A stretch of 64,000 nt of DNA from UBA6623 sp965217195 (GTDB lineage: Bacteria; Acidobacteriota; Terriglobia; Bryobacterales; UBA6623). Positions 1-7,734 of this stretch are shown here, piece by piece. Made by a program: the position numbers and the translations under genes. The notes beneath the pieces were generated by a model. It was not told the DNA's origin. It saw only the letters and a program-made list of their open reading frames with translations, and ran no database searches. The stretch spans positions 496,001-560,000 of the forward strand of contig CBDCHL010000005.1 of NCBI GenBank assembly GCA_965217195.1. The letters run 5' to 3'. How positions within the stretch are numbered: the stretch's first letter is position 1; every line of letters starts with the position of its first letter.

Positions 1-1227
1 GGTGAAATGGCCGTTGTGACGATCGGAGCCCTTCGCGTCATGGACTTCAGCGGCCGTCCGGTCGACCGCGCACCTCAAAGAGTCGAGGGACAATCGACCA
101 GTGTCCAAAAAGGCGATTTCGAACACTTCATGTTAAAGGAGATTTTCGAGCAGCCGGATGCCGTTCGACGCACCTTCGACGGAATCGCGCTCCCCGAGTC
201 TCCCTGGCTTGGTCGGCGGGTCTTGAGCGTTGAGGATGCCGAATGGTCAACCCCTGAGCACATCCGCATCGTGGCTTGCGGAACTTCCTGGCACGCGGCT
301 TTAGCTGGGAAATACATGATCGAGGAATTAGCGGGGATACCGGTCGAGGTCGACTATGCCAGCGAGTTTCGCTACCGACATCCGATCGTGACCGACGACA
401 CGCTAACGATCGCCATCAGCCAATCCGGAGAAACCGCCGATACGCTCGCGGCGCAGAGAGAGGCCTCCGATAGGGGCTCCAGGACTCTCGCCATTTGCAA
501 CGTTCCCGGCTCCACTCTCACGCGCCAAGCCGACTTCACATTTCTCACTCAGGCGGGACCGGAAATCGGCGTAGCCTCTACCAAGGCGTTTACCTCGCAA
601 TTGACGGCGGTGTTTACGCTGGGTCTCCACTTGGGACGGGCGCGAGGAAAGGTCGGCTTATCCGCGCTGGAAGCGATGGTACAAGAACTTTGCCAACTTC
701 CCGAAAAACTCGCAAGACTACTGCAAGACGGCGGCCAGGTTGTTCGCTGGGCGGAACAGTTCGGGTACGCCCGGCAGTTCTTGTTTCTCGGCCGGGGGAT
801 TCATTTTCCTGTCGCTCTTGAGGCGGCGTTGAAGCTGAAAGAACTCTCCTATGCCTACGCCGAAGGACACCCAGCCGGCGAGATGAAGCACGGGCCCAAC
901 GCCCTCATTGACGAGAACCTGCCGATCGTCGTGATCGCCACGCGAGACGGTGACAACGAAAGAAGCCGGATGTGGTACGAGAAAACCCTGGCGAATATCA
1001 AGGAAGTTCAGGCCCGCAAGGGCAAAGTCCTGGCCATCGGCACGCAGGGGGATTCCCTGCTTGGCCGCATCGCCGATGGTGTCATCGAAATCCCCGCGGC
1101 GCACGAGCTGCTTCTCCCGATCTTGGAAATTGTCCCACTGCAATTGTTCGCCTACCACACGGCGGTTCTAAGGGGCTGTGACGTTGACCAGCCTCGCAAT
1201 TTGGCGAAGAGCGTTACCGTCGAGTAG
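1..1227 (+). CDS. glmS: Glucosamine-6-phosphate synthase, isomerase half (5' truncated by window edge)
   Basis: This is the C-terminal part of glutamine:fructose-6-phosphate aminotransferase, which makes glucosamine-6-phosphate for peptidoglycan and other amino sugars in the cytoplasm. The frame is open from base 1, so the true start and the N-terminal glutaminase domain lie outside the window. The ATG at 7 is internal: the residues around it (VVTIGALRV) belong to the end of the glutaminase domain. Two SIS domains follow. The first contains ACGTSWHAALAGKY and ISQSGETADT, the second GRGIHFPVALEAALKLKELS and EMKHGPNALID. The C terminus DQPRNLAKSVTVE is the classic GlmS ending with the conserved lysine. 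Stop at 1225-1227. Nothing suggests damage. Confidence 0.96.
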   Translation, partial: GEMAVVTIGALRVMDFSGRPVDRAPQRVEGQSTSVQKGDFEHFMLKEIFEQPDAVRRTFDGIALPESPWLGRRVLSVEDAEWSTPEHIRIVACGTSWHAALAGKYMIEELAGIPVEVDYASEFRYRHPIVTDDTLTIAISQSGETADTLAAQREASDRGSRTLAICNVPGSTLTRQADFTFLTQAGPEIGVASTKAFTSQLTAVFTLGLHLGRARGKVGLSALEAMVQELCQLPEKLARLLQDGGQVVRWAEQFGYARQFLFLGRGIHFPVALEAALKLKELSYAYAEGHPAGEMKHGPNALIDENLPIVVIATRDGDNERSRMWYEKTLANIKEVQARKGKVLAIGTQGDSLLGRIADGVIEIPAAHELLLPILEIVPLQLFAYHTAVLRGCDVDQPRNLAKSVTVE

Positions 1228-1793
1228 GCCGAGGCCCCTCCGCCCACCCACCGCCTGCCCGTCTTGATCTTCACTTTCAATCGTCTGTTGCAGATCTTCT
1301 CATCTCCCTCATCCAACGGACCGCAATCAAGCCACAACTGCGCTGGACGACGATTTCCCCGCGGAATCTCGTCAGCCCTTTTCTTCTCTCATGCGACCGA
1401 TAGTCCGTCCGTCGCGCGACAATCATATGAATGCGTCCCACTAAGCCCTGTCGTTCGCAAATCTTCTTCCTCATTACCAAAGCGTTGGTGGGTTGAGGCT
1501 GATCGCCGCGACCTCCCCGCCGCAGGGCTCCGACATTCCGACAGCTTCGCCGTTCTCCCTCTTCCCGAGGACCGACAAATTCGTCCCTCCCCAGCAGGTC
1601 GCTTCCGACCGTATGGACCGGTCTGTCGGACTTCGTGCGTCGTCAAATAGGGCCCCAAACCACCATTAATGTTCGGATTTATAGGGTCATACGACTAACC
1701 TGTTGAGGTATTTCCCCGATGGAATAAGCGAATCGGAAGAGTCAGGATCGAGTCACACTCAACGAGTCGTGTTTGAGATCAAGGAGTTGCCGC
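1228..1793. other. Long intergenic leader, no gene recognised
   Basis: About 560 bases separate glmS from the NusG-like gene. The plus strand is pyrimidine-rich and the short open frames here have no recognisable protein similarity. A small inverted repeat (CCGAT at about 1718, ATCGG at about 1734) lies about 60 bases before the next gene. A long leader is common upstream of specialised NusG paralogues, but I see no clear JUMPstart or ops motif. Confidence 0.5.
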
Positions 1794-2333
1794 TTGCAGT
1801 CCTTTACACTCGTGGAAGAAACCAGGGCGTCGTCCGTCAAGTCTGCTTGGTTTGCGATCCATGTTCGGACCAACCATGAAAAGACCGTCGCGACCATGCT
1901 GGCCGAAAAGGAATTCGACCGGTTCCTGCCGCTTTACCGTGCTCGGCGTCAGTGGTCCGACCGCGTGAAAAGGCTCGAGCTGCCGCTCTTTCCGGGGTAC
2001 CTGTTCTGCCGATTCAATCCCGACAGGAGCAGAACGCCGATCTTGGCCGTGCCAGGGGTCTTGCGGATCGTCGGCGCTGGAAGGAAGCCTTCGCCGATTG
2101 ACGAGACGGAAATGTTCGCCATTCGGAGTGTTGTCGCTTCGTGCGCTCGCGTGCATCCCTGCCACTTTTTCAAAGTGGGACAACGAGTGCGCGTATGCGA
2201 CGGCCCGCTGCGCGGGGTCGAGGGTGTCGTCGTACAGACTAGGAACGGCCGTAGGCTCGTTGCCTCCATAACGTTATTGCAGCGATCTGTTTCCGTTGAG
2301 CTGGATAAGGAATCACTAAACCCTCTCGACTGA
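1794..2333 (+). CDS. NusG/RfaH-like transcription antiterminator (UpxY type)
   Basis: A specialised NusG paralogue of about 179 residues. The NGN domain is visible in WFAIHVRTNHEKTVATML, followed by FLPLYRARRQWSDRVKR and LFPGYLFCRF. A C-terminal KOW-like segment contains VGQRVRVCDGPLRGVEGVVV. I chose the TTG at 1794 because AAGGAG at 1781-1786 sits seven bases upstream. A TTG at 1773 and a GTG at 1812 are in the same frame. Such proteins bind RNA polymerase and carry it through long polysaccharide operons. No polysaccharide gene follows here, only a dead transposase, so it is either an orphan or cut off from its target operon. The family assignment is firm and the target unknown. Confidence 0.88.
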   Translation: MQSFTLVEETRASSVKSAWFAIHVRTNHEKTVATMLAEKEFDRFLPLYRARRQWSDRVKRLELPLFPGYLFCRFNPDRSRTPILAVPGVLRIVGAGRKPSPIDETEMFAIRSVVASCARVHPCHFFKVGQRVRVCDGPLRGVEGVVVQTRNGRRLVASITLLQRSVSVELDKESLNPLD

Positions 2334-2429
2334 ATTCTGCCAGAGAGCATTGTCAAGCTAACGGCGCGAAGGCGGTTTTTCCGTGAAGATCATCGACCGC
2401 ACAGCAGATTCGAAAGGCGTTTCCCTGGG

Positions 2430-2796
2430 AGACCGCTCCTCGATTCCTGTTGCGCGATCGGGACGGGATCTACGGCAAGGCGTTTCGGGCGTGTGCGACA
2501 GCGATGGGCATCGATCAGGTCCGAATCGCACCGCGGAGCCCTGGCAAAATCCTTACGTGGAGCGGCTAGTCGGGTCCATCCGGAGAGAGTGTCTGGACAT
2601 GATCGTCTTTAACGAAAGATCGCTGCGGCGCATTCTACGATCCTACGTTGATTACTATCAGTGTTCGCGCACGCACCTGGCGCTGGGCGAGGACGCGCCG
2701 ATCACGAGGAAAGTCCAGCCTCCAAAACTGGGTCAGGTGATCGAAATTCCCGAAGTGGGCGGACTGCACCATCGCTACGAGCGGAAAGCAGCCTGA
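2430..2796 (+). pseudogene. Integrase-core transposase remnant (3' part, frameshifted)
   Basis: The C-terminal half of an rve-type (IS3/IS481-like) DDE transposase. From about 2440 one frame reads FLLRDRDGIYGKAF and then GIDQVRIAPRSP. At about 2540 the homology jumps to another frame reading PWQNPYVERLVGSIRRECLD and continues to GGLHHRYERKAA at the stop. One C appears to be missing in the run before TGGCAAAAT, which explains the shift. The N-terminal helix-turn-helix region and first catalytic aspartate are absent. It lies directly behind the NusG-like gene and marks the left edge of the accessory region. Confidence 0.85.
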
Positions 2797-3172
2797 GGAC
2801 GCTTCTCGGGATCGAGAGCGAGCCCACCAGGGTCGACTCGTGCGCCAGCACCGACAGATCTGTTTGGTTGGAGTATCGCACCCGTGCCGGCGATAGCCGC
2901 CTTTGCTCCAGCTGAATCGGCCTGAAGTCATTCTTGATCTATAGGAAAATCAAAAACTCATTTCTGATGTCGGCGGCTTCTCCAATGCGGCAGGACGGGT
3001 CGACTCGCTGGGTCCTGTGAGCGCTTCAGGATCGCCCGGTCGGCGCGTTGTCACTGTCGCCCACGAGTCGGCAGGGAAGTCAGCCGTCTCGGTACTGCGC
3101 AGCGTCGCAGCTGTCGGCGCTGTTCGTAAGGTGCGGCTACGGATCCAGCTCCGGGGGCTGGAGGACACAGCC
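2797..3172. other. Gap without a recognised gene
   Basis: About 375 bases between the dead transposase and the end of the IS91-type transposase. I see no protein similarity in any frame. If the IS91-like unit has a terIS or oriIS end on this side it should lie here, but I could not identify one. Confidence 0.5.
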
Positions 3173-4291
3173 TCACTGGGACGGTGTTGGGGGCAGCCGA
3201 CGAGCCCAGCGCATTCTCTGGCCCTCACGATCCAGGAGTGGATCGACCCCGAAGCTCTTTTTCAGGGATGCTGCCCACCGCAGTCGCCGCGGCTTCCCCA
3301 GCCGTTCCTGTCCCAGGAGGGCGAAGACGGCATCGTGTGTCCGGCCCTTCACGCGGGGCGAGAGGAGACCGAAATACCGGATGTTGTGCCGGTAGCGGTC
3401 CGGGATGTGATGGGCCAACGTGGCCACGAACTCAGCCGGAGTGTACGTGGTTTCGACGATCCGCTTCTTGCGCGTGTCCTTTGTCAGGAATCGGATTTCC
3501 TGACGGTCAATCTTCCGAAACCGGTGCTGCGCGATCGGTGGGCGCCGCGCATACCGGCCCGCGTATCGGAGGATGTGCGTCTTGCCCTGGAACCGCATGA
3601 TCTTGATGTCCCACCAGCGTTCGTACTGCGCGGTGAGGAGTTCCTGTAACTCGGTGCGAGACATGTCCGTGTCGAGAATACCAGCCCGCGCGGCTTCCCG
3701 CAGGTACGTGATGACCCTGTACTTCCACATCCGCATCAACGCCGTCCGGTCCAACGGGGCTCGCGTTCGCCATCCGGTCCCATCATCCCTGAGTCCCCCC
3801 TCGGATACCAGGATGTGCAGATGGCAGTTGAAGTTCAGGTGGCGGCCGAAGGTGTGGGGAATGACCACGATCATCTGCCGGATTCCGTATTTCTGCCGGG
3901 CCCACTGCTGCAGCAGTTGCGCCCCCAGAACGGGAAGATCGTGAAGCAGATGCCGGTTCCTTTGGAACAACGGCCATAAAACGTCCGGCATAGTCAGGCT
4001 GACGTGAGAGTAAGGGACGTCGGGAAGCTCGCGCCGCCGATCCCGCTGCCACGCCATGGTGGCCCGATGGCCGCAACTGGGACAGGCCCGGGACTTACAG
4101 GTGTGGTAAACGACTCGCTCCTCACGCGAGGAGGAAAAGACCTCCGCGCCGAGGGCCTCGGTGCCACAGTCGAGCACTTTCTGAAACGCCGCGCGCACGG
4201 CTGGCCGGGCGTCGTCCCGATCCCACATCTCCCGGTTCATGCTTAGGATCCGCTTAAGCGGTGGGGCCTCCGAGTCCTCCGTGTGGGTCAT
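3173..4291 (-). CDS. IS91-family HUH transposase
   Basis: A 372-residue Y2-type rolling-circle transposase that nicks single strands and transfers them through tyrosine-DNA bonds. The zinc-binding N terminus shows CKSRACPSCGHRAT (C65, C70, C73). The HUH motif is NFNCHLHILVSEGG (H157, H159). The nucleophile region is LRYAGRYARRPPIA, with tyrosines at about 243 and 247 four residues apart. The ATG at 4291-4289 is preceded by GGAGGA. Its ATGA overlaps the stop of the ParB-like gene, so translation of the two is coupled. All expected motifs are present and the gene looks intact. Nothing certain can be said about its ends or target. Confidence 0.92.
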   Translation of the reverse strand: MTHTEDSEAPPLKRILSMNREMWDRDDARPAVRAAFQKVLDCGTEALGAEVFSSSREERVVYHTCKSRACPSCGHRATMAWQRDRRRELPDVPYSHVSLTMPDVLWPLFQRNRHLLHDLPVLGAQLLQQWARQKYGIRQMIVVIPHTFGRHLNFNCHLHILVSEGGLRDDGTGWRTRAPLDRTALMRMWKYRVITYLREAARAGILDTDMSRTELQELLTAQYERWWDIKIMRFQGKTHILRYAGRYARRPPIAQHRFRKIDRQEIRFLTKDTRKKRIVETTYTPAEFVATLAHHIPDRYRHNIRYFGLLSPRVKGRTHDAVFALLGQERLGKPRRLRWAASLKKSFGVDPLLDREGQRMRWARRLPPTPSQ

Positions 4292-4698
4292 TGGCCTTTC
4301 CTCCGAAGCAGGTCTTCGTAGCACTCCCGGGTGACCACGATGGCGTTCCCTGGGATATCGGCGACCACGACGGCAGTCTCGTCGGTCGCAAGTCCGCTGA
4401 GTTCGGCCCGCACTTGATCGACCGACGGAACGACACGCTGACTTCGAATATGTTGCATGATCAGGCCACGGATGGTCTGACCGGTTTCCTTTCGATTCCG
4501 ATGAGCCCAGAGGGCGTCGCGCTGCTGCTTCACGGACAGGTGACGCCAAAGCCAAGCCTGATGGATACTAACATCTCCCCTGCGAAGGCTCTCCCGAACC
4601 TCAGGACTCACGGTTCCCAGTAGTTGTTTTACTTTTGTCACGTTCCCGGTCGATACGCCTGCGATGCGGGCGATCTCGGCCCGCACATCCTTGCGGCC

Positions 4699-4886
4699 GA
4701 TCCTGCGGGCGCTCGTTCGTCGGCAAAGCGCGGGAGCGCAACGAAGAGGCCATCCGCGGCTGGCAGCGCAAGACTTGGCCGGCCATTTCGTCTTCATCGA
4801 CGAACGATTGAGTATCGTTGCCGACCTGGGCGCCGCGCGGCGAGACACCTAGCCGTCCTCGGCGGCTGACGTTGCGCAACTTTTAC
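4699..4886 (+). mobile_element. Internal patchwork fragment of the IS630-type element
   Basis: These 188 bases correspond to an internal segment of the intact copy at 14642-14923 (282 bases). The match begins GATCCTGCGGGCGCTCG and ends GACGTTGCGCAACTTTTAC. In between, a stretch of about 70 bases (4718-4787) is identical, and blocks of about 20, 32, 3, 10 and 1 bases plus a longer one are missing. Neither terminal repeat is present, so this is not a normal insertion. The high identity of the retained pieces argues for recent origin with discrete deletions rather than slow decay. Confidence 0.85.
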
Positions 4887-4907
4887 GTTCGTCAAATTTG
4901 ACGAACG
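4886..4907. repeat. 22-bp perfect palindrome
   Basis: A perfect palindrome with half site CGTTCGTCAAA lies immediately beside the IS-derived insert and inside the N-terminal half of the ParB-like frame, where it encodes RSSNLTN. It could be a binding site or simply coding sequence. It is unusually long for chance. Confidence 0.6.
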
Positions 4908-5419
4908 CGTATTGACGCTAGCCGCCTGCGGCCGTCGAGAGTTGCTAGCTCTGTAGTACGGCTCCAATTTCAGGGCCGCCACGATGCGGCAGAAGGCGTT
5001 TAAGCCTACGGATTTGTGGTGACGCGCGAGCAGAAACTCGAGGGCTTCCTCCTCGGTCAGGTCGTATTCGATGCAGCAAAGGCTCGGCTGATGCCGATCC
5101 ATCGCCACTTGCCACCGCACGTGCCCGTCGAGAATCGTGCCATCCGTGGTAATCAGCAAGGGCTCGCACATCGCCCAAGCCTGCTGGGCCAAGCGTGTCG
5201 CTCGTGTCGCTGCGACCGGACCGCACACCTCCAGGTAGATCGGGTGCGGTCGCAATTCAGCGGCGGGGCGATGCACTAATCGACCCTGATGCGGACCGCC
5301 CTCACCACGGTGGGTATTGGGAACGCCATCTGCCTCCAGGCCGCCGCCACTCAGCCGTGGGTCTCGCGCTTCGCCGCGCGAGTCGGATAAATGGCCAGCT
5401 AGGAGCTTCGGGCGCGTGG

Positions 5420-5638
5420 TCATGACTGCGGTTGCCGCCGCGCCGAACCGGCCTTGCGGCTCCTGTCGATTTGCGCGGTCAGCCACGCGTCTACCTCGGC
5501 TTCGATCCAGCCGACGGCGCGTCCACCAAGGGACACAGGCGCGGGAAAGGCGCCTTGGGACACGCGGAAATAGATGGTGCTTCGGGAAAGCCCCGTGCGG
5601 GCTTTGACGGCCGGAAGTCTCAATAGCGTGTGCGGCAT
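5420..5638 (-). CDS. AlpA/excisionase-like HTH protein
   Basis: A 72-residue winged-helix protein of the AlpA/MerR-like excisionase group. The HTH reads LLRLPAVKARTGLSRSTIYF, followed by the wing FPAPVSLGGRAVGWIEAEVD and AWLTAQIDRSR. The ATG at 5638-5636 follows AGAGGTG. Its stop overlaps the ParB-like start (ATGA at 5423-5420). Members of this family regulate integrase genes or act as excisionases, so it may serve the tyrosine integrase at 7.5-9.8 kb, the IS91-type transposase, or both. The two palindromes upstream (5664 and 5781) are plausible operators for it. Confidence 0.85.
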   Translation of the reverse strand: MPHTLLRLPAVKARTGLSRSTIYFRVSQGAFPAPVSLGGRAVGWIEAEVDAWLTAQIDRSRKAGSARRQPQS

Positions 5639-5663
5639 CTTTACACCTCTTGCTCTACACCGG

Positions 5664-5675
5664 TCAGATCTGATC
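5664..5675. promoter_or_regulatory. Operator-like site TCAGATCTGATC
   Basis: This site contains the palindrome TCAGATCTGA (5664-5673), the core of the longer palindrome at 5781-5800. It lies about 25 bases upstream of the AlpA-like start codon, a typical place for an autoregulatory operator. Function is inferred. Confidence 0.45.
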
Positions 5676-5780
5676 GACGGGCCTGTTTCTGATCGATCCC
5701 CGGCTGGCAGGAATGACAGCAACATGCAGAAAGAAAGTGGAGTATGGGGCCTTGAAGGAGGTGAAAAAAGATTACTGCCT

Positions 5781-5800
5781 ACAGATCAGATCTGATCTGT
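5781..5800. promoter_or_regulatory. 20-bp perfect palindrome, likely operator
   Basis: ACAGATCAGATCTGATCTGT is a perfect 20-base palindrome in the intergenic space between the 427-residue gene (ending 5809) and the AlpA-like gene (starting 5638). It shares the TCAGATCTGATC core with the site at 5664, so the two probably bind the same regulator. Confidence 0.55.
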
Positions 5801-5808
5801 GGGACTCA

Positions 5809-7092
5809 CTAGCGATCAGGCGGGGGCGTGAGTGATTTGAACGCGGCCGTGTAGCCGCCTTGGCCCTTGTCGAATGGAAACGGGTCATCGTTCAGTTTCA
5901 GGCGTTCCCTAAAGGCTTTCCGAAGAACCGTAAAGCGGTTAGCGAGTCTGTGACGCTCCAGCCCACGAGGTGGCTTTAGGAAAGACTCGCGGGCCAGACG
6001 CCGAAGGTCTTGCCACGCTTTGCTTGGTTGTGACTCTCCTCGTCTGTCTGCTAGCCCCAGGTCGCCATAGGTGGCCATTTCCCGATGCCCCCCCCACGAT
6101 AATTCGATCTGGAAGTCGCTGGTGAATCGTACCGACAGATCAGCAAAGCTGATGAGGATCGGAGTCTTTGGCTTGCTGATGGGGTGCTGCTGTTCGATCC
6201 TTACCGAGGCCTGCTCGCGGTCATCGGCACGGTCAACATTGACCGCCCTCCGATCCGCACCAGCTTCCCCCGCGATCCCAGCGTCCTGGACCACTTCCAT
6301 CCGACTTCCACGCTCTCGCTCCGAATCGGACAAGTCAGCCGCTTCCCGCAGACACCGAGCGTGCCACTTGTCGATCGCGATTCTCATGTACGAGAGGGCT
6401 ATCGTGAACGGTATTGGCTCCCAGACTCGGGAGTCAGCCAGCCTTAGGATCAGATGGACGATCGGCGGAATCACGTCCTCGCAGACGCAGGGTGTCAGCT
6501 TGCTGCTCTTTTGAAACTCACACGCTACAGCGTCGTAGATGCCCTCGTGAATTTGAGACGGTAGCACTTCGGAGCCTTTAGGTCCCTCGGGAGGCAGCTC
6601 CCCCGTCGTAATTCCACGGTGGAAAACAGCCCGTGCGGTGAGCGCGGACGCACGAACTCGATTCCGTCCGGTCTCGCCCAACCAAGGCATCTGTTCCTCA
6701 AACAAGTCCTCCCACGCCAGGTAGGTGGGACGGGTCAGGCGGAGAGGGGACGAGATTGAGCCGACCACACTCGCCACCGCGGGCCCGGAATCCGGCGGGC
6801 CAGTGAAGACCATCCCTGCTACTGCACGGTCCTGAAGGAACTCCTTGACCTCAAAGTCGAAGTGGCTGCCATCGCTGAGTAGCAACTGCGTGCGGGTCCC
6901 GTTCTCCCGCTGAGGCCAAGTGTCAGGATCCGCCAAGACCATTCCGGTGACACGAAATTGGTCCTGGGCATCGCCCAGGACCAGCTCGTAGTAAGCGTCG
7001 AAAGGGTCGTCGGTTGAGCCAACGAGTAGCTTCCCCTTGCCACGTACCATTGGTGTCAGGCCAGCAGGCTGTGGGGGCTTTGGATCTGCCAT
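5809..7092 (-). CDS. Uncharacterised 427-residue island protein
   Basis: I do not recognise this protein. The ATG at 7092 is preferred over a TTG three codons upstream. It has no signal peptide or membrane segment. The N-terminal third is acidic and beta-rich (GKGKLLVGSTDDPFDAYYEL, SDGSHFDFEVKEFLQDRAV). A middle segment, CVCEDVIPPIVHLILRLADS, is helical. A charged linker (about residues 255-295) leads into a C-terminal region with QIELSWGGHREMATYGDLGL and a basic end, ERHRLANRFTVLRKAFRERL, that could contact nucleic acid. It is in the same orientation as the AlpA/ParB/transposase operon and the integrase, so it is probably island cargo. Codon use looks like coding DNA across the whole length. 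Confidence 0.7.
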   Translation of the reverse strand: MADPKPPQPAGLTPMVRGKGKLLVGSTDDPFDAYYELVLGDAQDQFRVTGMVLADPDTWPQRENGTRTQLLLSDGSHFDFEVKEFLQDRAVAGMVFTGPPDSGPAVASVVGSISSPLRLTRPTYLAWEDLFEEQMPWLGETGRNRVRASALTARAVFHRGITTGELPPEGPKGSEVLPSQIHEGIYDAVACEFQKSSKLTPCVCEDVIPPIVHLILRLADSRVWEPIPFTIALSYMRIAIDKWHARCLREAADLSDSERERGSRMEVVQDAGIAGEAGADRRAVNVDRADDREQASVRIEQQHPISKPKTPILISFADLSVRFTSDFQIELSWGGHREMATYGDLGLADRRGESQPSKAWQDLRRLARESFLKPPRGLERHRLANRFTVLRKAFRERLKLNDDPFPFDKGQGGYTAAFKSLTPPPDR

Positions 7093-7129
7093 CGCGTGCA
7101 AAGAATAGTGTAGGGAGAAACGGGAACAA

Positions 7130-7380
7130 TCGGGGGTCCTGAACCCACGACTTGGGAGGCGTCGATGGAGTCCGGCAGCAGCTCGGCTTGCTCCTCATCG
7201 AGGATCGGAGTCTTGCCGCGCTTGACGACGAGCTTGGGACCGCGCACGGCGGTCGCGGGGTTGTAGGCAGGACCTGGCCGACGTTCAGCCAGTCATGGAG
7301 CCGCCGGATCGTCGCCAAGTGCTGCATGACCGAGGATTTCGAGTAGGGGGTGAGCGGTGAACGGATTGATGTCCTTGAGC
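7130..7380 (-). pseudogene. Tyrosine recombinase relic (XerD-like)
   Basis: A short piece of a second tyrosine recombinase. One frame reads SSVMQHLATIRRLHDWLNVG, and after a frame change the next reads YNPATAVRGPKLVVKRGKTP followed by ILDEEQAELLPDSIDASQVV. These match the core-binding domain of XerC/D-type integrases. The catalytic domain is missing. It lies between the unknown gene and the broken integrase, so this island has lost at least two integrases. Confidence 0.75.
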
Positions 7381-7734
7381 AACTGCTCGCTGTAGGCGGC
7401 GACGCGTGGAAGGACTCGATGTCGGTGCGCGACCCTCCTTTTGACTTCCAAGTCGAAAAGGTTCCAGCTCACGCTCGGCTTCCTTCATCGGTCAGCCCTC
7501 CGGCGTCCAGGTTGTCCCTTTCCAGCTCCGCAATAGGAAGCCCAGTCGTCCATGAGCACCCGACGTTTGTCCATTAGGTCGCCGCGCCGATAGGCAGCCT
7601 CGGCGCGGTCCAGCAGCCTATGTGCAAGTGCCTGCTCGCAGACTTCTCGAGGATGCACCGTCGTTTCTCCCGCCCAGTCCCGAAACGTGGAGCGGAAGCC
7701 GTGCACAGTCAACTCGGCGCGCCCCATCCGCTTA

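Larger units (their letters stand above)
4288..5423 (-). pseudogene. ParB/Srx-like DNA-binding protein, broken by an IS-derived insert
   Basis: Two halves of one ParB-like protein lie on the minus strand in different frames. The N-terminal half (5423 down to about 4887) has a ParB/Srx-type core: LLITTDGTILDGHVRWQVAM, then EEEALEFLLARHHKS. The C-terminal half (about 4698 down to 4288) carries a helix-turn-helix (EIARIAGVSTGNVTKVKQLL) and RRGDVSIHQAWLWRHLS. The 188 bases between them match the IS630-type element found elsewhere in the window. Removing exactly those bases joins SSNLTN to GRKDVRAEIA in one frame. The start is the ATG at 5423-5421, overlapping the AlpA-like stop as ATGA; the end overlaps the transposase start the same way. 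As it stands the gene cannot make a full-length product. Confidence 0.8.

Noticed and set aside
3017..3649. Plus-strand frame of 210 codons
   Set aside because: It is mostly antisense to the IS91-type transposase, has no family similarity, and the minus frame has all the catalytic motifs.
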